From assembly GCA_945950065.1 (NCBI GenBank), contig CAMFGQ010000039.1:1-10956 (forward strand): a DNA stretch of 10,956 nt. Reading direction: 5' to 3'. Source of the DNA: an uncultured Clostridia bacterium (lineage in GTDB: Bacteria > Bacillota > Clostridia > Peptostreptococcales > Acidaminobacteraceae). Under the pieces are notes generated by a model that saw only the letters and a program-made list of their open reading frames with translations, ran no database searches and was not told the origin of the DNA. A program made the position numbers and the translations under genes. The first letter of the stretch is position 1. Each line of letters opens with the position of its first letter. This document shows positions 6,955 to 10,956 of this stretch, one piece after another.

Positions 6955-7410
6955 CTATTCACCGCTAGCTTTTTGTTCTGTTTCTTCTCTTACTATAACA
7001 CCGATTCCATCTGGATTCAATGCAAAGCTCCTGCGGAGTTCTAGCTTTTTACGCTGGGATTCATAAGGATTAATCATGCCAAGTTCTTCTCTTGCAATCT
7101 TTTCAACGATATGCACAGAAGATTTTTCTTGAATTTTAATGCGCAAATCCGCAATTTCTTCATTCAAGGTTTCTACGCGTTTTGCTAGTTCTACATTTTC
7201 AAATTTAATGCGGTTCATCTCCACATAGCCATCAATAATGTTGGCAAAGATAAAGAAAGCAAGGATAATGATGAAAGTGTAACCCACAACTTTTCCGCGA
7301 TCAACATTTTTTTCTCGTCGGTTTCGCTTGCGATTTTGTTCTTCAATTTTTCTGCGCTTAACATCTTCGTTGTAAGCTTTATCAAATTCGCTAAAATCGA
7401 ACTTCTTCAT
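6955..7410 (-). CDS. ftsL: Cell-division protein FtsL (FtsL/DivIC family)
   Basis: A small bitopic divisome protein of 151 aa. The cytoplasmic N-terminus (1-40) is strongly basic from about 18 on, one membrane segment spans about 42-59, and a leucine-heptad coiled coil runs about 65-100. It is followed by IVEKIAREELGMINP (101-115), the typical membrane-distal motif of FtsL/DivIC proteins. FtsL pairs with DivIC and DivIB/FtsQ and scaffolds recruitment of the division PBP. Assignment as FtsL rather than DivIC rests on its position between rsmH and the PBP. ATG at 7410 is one base after the rsmH stop, with AAAGGA upstream inside rsmH, so the two are probably coupled. Confidence 0.85.
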   Translation of the reverse strand: MKKFDFSEFDKAYNEDVKRRKIEEQNRKRNRREKNVDRGKVVGYTFIIILAFFIFANIIDGYVEMNRIKFENVELAKRVETLNEEIADLRIKIQEKSSVHIVEKIAREELGMINPYESQRKKLELRRSFALNPDGIGVIVREETEQKASGE

Positions 7411-7411
7411 C

Positions 7412-8332
7412 TCATATCCTTTCTATAACGCGTAATTTTGCACTTCGACTACGTGGGTTAAACTCAAGTTCCTTTAAGCCTGGTTCAATGGGTTTACGGG
7501 TAATGATTTTTACAAGGGGTTCTTTGTCACATTGGCAAAGTGGAAACTCTGGTGGACACACACAACCCTTGGCCATTCGCTGAAAACAATGTTTTACAAT
7601 GCGATCTTCTAAGGAGTGGAAGGTAATGACAGCAAGCCTGCCCCCCACCTCCAATCGGTTTGTTATCTTTTCTAAACTTTCTTCCAAGGTATCTAACTCA
7701 CCATTTACGGCAATACGCAGGGCTTGGAAGGTCTTTCTTCCTGGGTGCTTCTCTTCCCTTGCGGCAGCTGGAATCGCTCGTTTTATCACCTCTACAAGCT
7801 CCAGAGTGGTATCAATGGGACGATACTCAAGGATGAACTGAGCGATACGCTTTGCCCATTTTTCTTCACCATATTTCCAGAGAATGTCAGCGATTTCTTC
7901 TTCACTGTAGGTGTTCACAATGGTGGCAGCATCAAGTTTTTGACACTGATTCATTCGCATATCTAGGGGCGCTTCTTTGTGATAGCTAAAGCCTCTAGAT
8001 GCTTCGTCAAGTTGGTAGCTGGATACGCCAAGATCAAGGATTGCTCCTTGAATTTTGTCGATTTCCAATTCATCTAAAAGCAGATCAGCATGAAGAAAAT
8101 CTGCCTTGGCAAGCACAAAGTTGCCTCCTATACGACTGAGTACTTCTTTGCTATGATGGAGGGCATCTTCATCTTTATCCGTACCTACTAATAAGCCCGT
8201 ATCCAACTTTTCTAGAATTCTTGAAGCATGACCAGCACCACCCAGTGTCCCATCTAGGTAAACACCGTCTGATTGAATGTGTAATAGTTCTAGAACCTCG
8301 TCGGGCATAACGCTAATATGTGCAAAACCCAT
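7412..8332 (-). CDS. rsmH: 16S rRNA (cytosine-1402-N4)-methyltransferase RsmH (MraW)
   Basis: SAM-dependent enzyme that N4-methylates C1402 in the decoding centre of 16S rRNA; 306 aa, typical length. Motifs: HISVMPDEVL at the N-terminus, SAM-binding DGTLGGAGHA (27-36), DLGVSSYQLD (100-109), RGFSY and LDMRMN (113-128), HPGRKTFQALRIAVN (196-210), ITFHSLEDR (236-244), a C-x-C-x6-C-x-C cysteine cluster (257-268), and the C-terminal NPRSRSAKLRVIER (292-305). ATG at 8332 is one base after the mraZ stop with AGGA upstream inside mraZ, which indicates coupling. Nothing looks degraded. Confidence 0.97.
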   Translation of the reverse strand: MGFAHISVMPDEVLELLHIQSDGVYLDGTLGGAGHASRILEKLDTGLLVGTDKDEDALHHSKEVLSRIGGNFVLAKADFLHADLLLDELEIDKIQGAILDLGVSSYQLDEASRGFSYHKEAPLDMRMNQCQKLDAATIVNTYSEEEIADILWKYGEEKWAKRIAQFILEYRPIDTTLELVEVIKRAIPAAAREEKHPGRKTFQALRIAVNGELDTLEESLEKITNRLEVGGRLAVITFHSLEDRIVKHCFQRMAKGCVCPPEFPLCQCDKEPLVKIITRKPIEPGLKELEFNPRSRSAKLRVIERI

Positions 8333-8333
8333 G

Positions 8334-8762
8334 TTAGATTCCTAATTCTTCCATATGGGCAGCAAGTTCTTCATAGTTGAGCTCGGTGTCATAGTAGTCA
8401 TTCCAGACACTTTCTGACCAGATTTCAACACGTGATCCCGCGCCAATAAGGACTGTATCTTTCTCAATGCCTGCAAACTCACGCAGGTTTTGAGGGATGA
8501 GTACACGACCTGATTTATCAAGGGAGCATTTGGTAGCACCGGAATAGAAGAATCGAGTGAAGAGCCGACCATTCGTACTGGTGAAGGGGATGGATTTAAT
8601 TTTTTCATCTAATCTCTCCCACTCTTTTTGGGTAAAGACAAACAAAGACTTGTCGAGCCCTCTTGTAATATAGAAGATTTCGCCTAAGTCTTCACGAAAA
8701 ATGCTGGGTATACTGATGCGTCCCTTAGCATCTGTTGTGTGTTTGAATTCACCGATAAACAT
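8334..8762 (-). CDS. mraZ: Transcriptional regulator MraZ of the dcw operon
   Basis: First gene of the division operon; 142 aa, full length. It has the two tandem SpoVT-AbrB-like half-domains of MraZ, each with a D-x-K/S-G-R-x-x-I-P signature: DAKGRISIP (11-19) and DKSGRVLIP (82-90). MraZ forms ring-shaped oligomers and binds repeats in front of its own gene, usually repressing the operon. Three matching boxes lie 29-53 bp upstream of its start. ATG at 8762 is preceded by GAAGG at a suitable distance. A different-frame reading inside the gene (8342-8608) is not a separate gene. Confidence 0.97.
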   Translation of the reverse strand: MFIGEFKHTTDAKGRISIPSIFREDLGEIFYITRGLDKSLFVFTQKEWERLDEKIKSIPFTSTNGRLFTRFFYSGATKCSLDKSGRVLIPQNLREFAGIEKDTVLIGAGSRVEIWSESVWNDYYDTELNYEELAAHMEELGI

Positions 8763-8790
8763 GTTCTACCTTCTCGTTTGGGGAATATGT

Positions 8791-8815
8791 CCCACTTTGT
8801 GCCACTTTTCGCCAC
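8791..8815 (-). promoter_or_regulatory. MraZ operator: three 10-bp direct repeats
   Basis: On the minus strand GTGGC (8811-8815), GTGGC (8801-8805) and GTGGG (8791-8795) recur at exactly 10-bp steps, each followed by an A-rich pentamer. This fits described MraZ boxes (TGGGN/GTGGG repeats about one helical turn apart), so neighbouring subunits of the MraZ ring could bind one face of the DNA. They begin a few bases past the predicted start site, so binding would block promoter escape or initiation. Confidence 0.85.
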
Positions 8816-8825
8816 CTATATCCTT

Positions 8826-8854
8826 ATAATACACAATAAAAAAAGAACTTGCAA
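8826..8854 (-). promoter_or_regulatory. Sigma-A promoter of the mraZ operon
   Basis: TTGCAA (8849-8854) and TATTAT (8826-8831) on the minus strand are separated by a T-rich 17-bp spacer. The start is expected near 8816-8819, giving a leader of roughly 55 bases. The whole 8763-8904 gap holds this promoter, the MraZ boxes and the RBS. A further TTGACA at 8889-8894 has no usable -10 box. No U-tract terminator separates lgt from mraZ, so some read-through from upstream is possible. Confidence 0.75.
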
Positions 8855-8904
8855 GGAAAATATGCAAATTCTTTCATTCGTTATTTATTGTCAATCCTTT
8901 GGGA

Positions 8905-9639
8905 TTACTGATTTGTGCTCCTTTTTTTGAAATACCAGTAGATGCCTCCAAACAAAAGGATGGTTCCAATACTCACTACCTGTGCAACACGCAAGGGTCC
9001 TAACATCAGGGAATCGGTGCGAAGTCCTTCAATCCAAACCCTTCCTAAGGAATAGAGAATCCCGTGGAGCAGAATCAACTGGCCATGGAACTCTTTGTTC
9101 TTGCGCTTGCGAAGGAGATAGAAAAAGATAGCAAGGTTCCAAAGAGATTCGTATAGGAAAGTGGGATGAACTTTTTGACCTGCAACGGTAATGGCCCAAG
9201 GGAGATTCGTAGGTCCACCATGAGCTTCTTGGTTAATGAAGTTTCCCCATCTTCCAATGGCTTGCCCCAATATCAGAGCAGGTGCAACCAGGTCTGCCAT
9301 CTCCCAGAAGTTAAATTTCTTCCGTTTACAATAGAGATAGCCCCCGATAATTCCGCCGATAATTCCCCCGTGAATGGCTAGACCACCACCACGCAAATTG
9401 ATGATCTTCAACAAATCACCCTGATAATGTTCCCAACTGAAGGCAACATAGTATAAGCGCGCCCCCACAATGGCGGTAAGGATCACCGTTAGGGTAAAGT
9501 CGAGAAGATCTTCTTCCTTATAACCACGCTCCATCCCCCACTTTCGAATCAGCCATCCGCCGATGACAAAGGATAGAACCATAAGGATTCCATACCAACG
9601 TACTTCAAGCCCAAATAATGAAAAGGCTACTGGATTCAT
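8905..9639 (-). CDS. lgt: Prolipoprotein diacylglyceryl transferase Lgt
   Basis: Inner-membrane enzyme that transfers diacylglycerol from phosphatidylglycerol to the lipobox cysteine of prolipoproteins, the first step of lipoprotein maturation. It has 244 aa, within the family range, with about seven hydrophobic segments. Signature elements: GGGLAIHGG (84-92) with the conserved His, GRWGNFINQEAHG (129-141) with the essential Arg at 130, HPTFLYESLWN (158-168), and GR-x3-E-x-LRTDSL (199-211). ATG at 9639 overlaps the stop of the M16 peptidase gene in ATGA and is served by AAGGAGG, so translation is probably coupled to it. The gene is complete. Confidence 0.97.
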   Translation of the reverse strand: MNPVAFSLFGLEVRWYGILMVLSFVIGGWLIRKWGMERGYKEEDLLDFTLTVILTAIVGARLYYVAFSWEHYQGDLLKIINLRGGGLAIHGGIIGGIIGGYLYCKRKKFNFWEMADLVAPALILGQAIGRWGNFINQEAHGGPTNLPWAITVAGQKVHPTFLYESLWNLAIFFYLLRKRKNKEFHGQLILLHGILYSLGRVWIEGLRTDSLMLGPLRVAQVVSIGTILLFGGIYWYFKKRSTNQ

Positions 9640-10907
9640 TTCTCCTCCTTGTTCAGCGTGGCACTAAAGCAGCTTGGTCCTTTAAAGAGATCCTGATAGT
9701 CATCAATGATCATTTCGTTCAGGACTTTCAAATAGTCAAAGATGGCCACTCCCCTGTGATGAAGGAGGGTAAAGCTACTTGCCACAGCTTTAATGGAATT
9801 AAAGCCCATGAGATATCTACCCATGATCCGTTTTTTTACACGGTCAGCTTCTTCCACAGCCAAACCGTAGTTCTTAAAATGATCCAGATTCTCCATAATG
9901 GACTGTTCCACCACCAAGGGCTTCTTTCCTTCGCCACTAATGGTAACAAAACGATATCCCTTTCCATAATGATAATTGGCAGCAAGATCAAGGAAATCAT
10001 TGTTCTCGTAATGCTTCATATAGAATGCACTACCTGGTCCAAAGAGCACATCAAGGAGAATGCCATATTTGATCTGCCTTCTAAAGGACCAGTGTTGATC
10101 CTCAATAGGCTTTAGTTTTACAAGATAGGAAAAGCTTGCTGTTGGAATGTCCTCTTCGCTTAGCAGCTGCAAGTGACTGGGTTTCATATCCTCTTTTGGA
10201 AAAAATGTTGTTGCAAGCGGACGTTCCTGAAGATAAAAATCAGGCAGTAAGGCAATCATCTCCTGAATTTCTTCTTCACTAAAATCCCCAATCACAAAAA
10301 GCAGCATGTTGGATGGCACATAATAATGACGAAGAACTTGATCAAGTAGTGCTTTGTCAATTTTTTCAATGCTCTCTTTGGTCCCAGCAATGTCCCTCCC
10401 AATGGGATGATGGGGATAGAGATTGGTTAAGCCCCGATGGAAGGTACGATAATCCACGTCATTTTGGTACATGGCAATTTCATGGGCGATAATTTTGCGT
10501 TCTGCCACCACACCTTCTTCTGTATAGGCAGGATAGACAGGTATATCCAGAAGCAGCTTCAAGGATTTCATAAAGTTGATGGGTGCCGTAAAATAATAGC
10601 AGGTCACATCATGGCTAGTAAAGGCATTGACAGAAGCCCCGAGAGAGCTCATTTGATCAATCAGATGTAGCTCGTCGTTTTCGAAGAGTTTATGCTCCAA
10701 AAAGTGAGCTGTACCTTCGGGGAAGGAAAAACGCTCTCCTTTAGCATCCTCTCCCTCCAACTGAATGGAACCATAGCCCACGCTAAGGTAGGCCCCTTTC
10801 AAAAAGCGGCCTTTTTTCGGATAATGCACCAGGGTAAATCCACTGGAAAAGGTATATTGATCGTATTGTTCCCGACTTAAGGGATCGATTATTCTTGTCT
10901 TTTTCAT
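9636..10907 (-). CDS. M16 family zinc metallopeptidase (YmfH-like)
   Basis: A 423-aa single-unit M16 peptidase (pitrilysin/processing-peptidase clan) with two halves of the family fold. The inverted zinc motif HFLEH is at 68-72 (H68 and H72 zinc ligands, E71 catalytic), and E143 in AHEIAMY, about 70 residues on, is the likely third ligand. The second half carries the FGPGSAFYMKHYE segment (289-301), typical of the C-terminal M16 domain. No signal peptide or membrane segment is seen, so it should be cytosolic. It resembles the YmfF/YmfH pair of Bacillus, where two M16 proteins are encoded together. Substrates of the YmfH group are poorly known; peptide turnover or processing is an inference. 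ATG at 10907 has GAGG upstream. The gene overlaps lgt downstream by ATGA. Confidence 0.9.
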   Translation of the reverse strand: MKKTRIIDPLSREQYDQYTFSSGFTLVHYPKKGRFLKGAYLSVGYGSIQLEGEDAKGERFSFPEGTAHFLEHKLFENDELHLIDQMSSLGASVNAFTSHDVTCYYFTAPINFMKSLKLLLDIPVYPAYTEEGVVAERKIIAHEIAMYQNDVDYRTFHRGLTNLYPHHPIGRDIAGTKESIEKIDKALLDQVLRHYYVPSNMLLFVIGDFSEEEIQEMIALLPDFYLQERPLATTFFPKEDMKPSHLQLLSEEDIPTASFSYLVKLKPIEDQHWSFRRQIKYGILLDVLFGPGSAFYMKHYENNDFLDLAANYHYGKGYRFVTISGEGKKPLVVEQSIMENLDHFKNYGLAVEEADRVKKRIMGRYLMGFNSIKAVASSFTLLHHRGVAIFDYLKVLNEMIIDDYQDLFKGPSCFSATLNKEEK

Positions 10908-10956
10908 TCTTGCCTCAAATTAAAGCTCAGTGCTGGCGTCACTTCTTTTGCTACTG
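10904..10956 (-). CDS. 3' end of an upstream gene, probably a second M16 protein (YmfF-like)
   Basis: One minus-strand frame is open from the window edge for 16 codons (VAKEVTPALSFNLRQE) and ends in TGA that overlaps the next ATG as ATGA, the same junction as between the peptidase and lgt. The AK-x-V-x-(hydrophobic)-F-x-L-R ending recalls the last strand of M16 proteins, and paired M16 genes are common. The fragment is too short to prove it. Another frame also stays open but stops 10 bases earlier. Confidence 0.5.
   Translation of the reverse strand, partial: VAKEVTPALSFNLRQE

Noticed and set aside
8342..8608. Minus-strand open frame of 88 codons within mraZ
   Set aside because: It is an alternative frame of the well-conserved mraZ gene, without a convincing RBS.
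8889..8894. TTGACA as a second mraZ promoter
   Set aside because: No -10-like hexamer lies 16-18 bp downstream.
8893..8906. AATCC/GGATT hairpin at the lgt stop as a terminator
   Set aside because: The stem is only 5 bp and no T-run follows on the minus strand, so termination is unlikely.
9618..10115. Plus-strand open frame of 165 codons opposite the M16 gene
   Set aside because: It is antisense to a clearly coding gene with intact catalytic motifs and shows no family features of its own.

Overview
The window is an ordinary stretch of low-to-mid-GC Firmicute chromosome, most likely from an anaerobic Clostridia-type spore-former. The evidence is an mraZ-rsmH-ftsL-PBP cell-division cluster, a class B PBP with one C-terminal PASTA domain (SpoVD type), strong AGGAGG ribosome binding sites, sigma-A-like promoters and U-tract terminators. 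The genus cannot be named from the sequence alone. All genes lie on the minus strand, so transcription runs from high to low coordinates.

Layout in the direction of transcription. (1) 10956-8905: the last 17 codons of a gene, an M16 zinc metallopeptidase (YmfH-like) and lgt, each joined to the next by a 4-base ATGA overlap. (2) 8854-8763: the mraZ control region, with a TTGCAA-17-TATTAT promoter followed by three GTGGC/G boxes at exact 10-bp spacing, as expected for MraZ autoregulation. (3) 8762-2826: the compact operon mraZ-rsmH-ftsL-spoVD/ftsI, followed, in place of the usual murE/murF/mraY genes, by a divergent GyrB/ParE-type topoisomerase subunit whose GTG start overlaps the PBP stop codon. 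A hairpin plus U6 terminator closes the operon. (4) 2715-286: an Eis-type GNAT acetyltransferase and a class I/II PLP aminotransferase, again closed by a strong terminator. (5) 222-1: a gene-free control region with two near-consensus promoters 110 bp apart, A-tracts, and a palindrome over one -10 box. It drives something beyond the left edge.

How the genes fit together: MraZ, RsmH, FtsL and the PBP serve division and septal wall synthesis. Lgt lipidates exported lipoproteins. The topoisomerase B subunit may link chromosome decatenation to the expression of division proteins, but its A-subunit partner is not in the window. The GNAT and aminotransferase genes form a separate two-gene unit of unknown substrate. 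I do not see a mobile element, CRISPR array, phage gene or convincing new defence system. The most unusual points are the broken dcw order with a coupled topoisomerase B gene, the sequence divergence of that subunit, and the tandem promoter region at the left edge.
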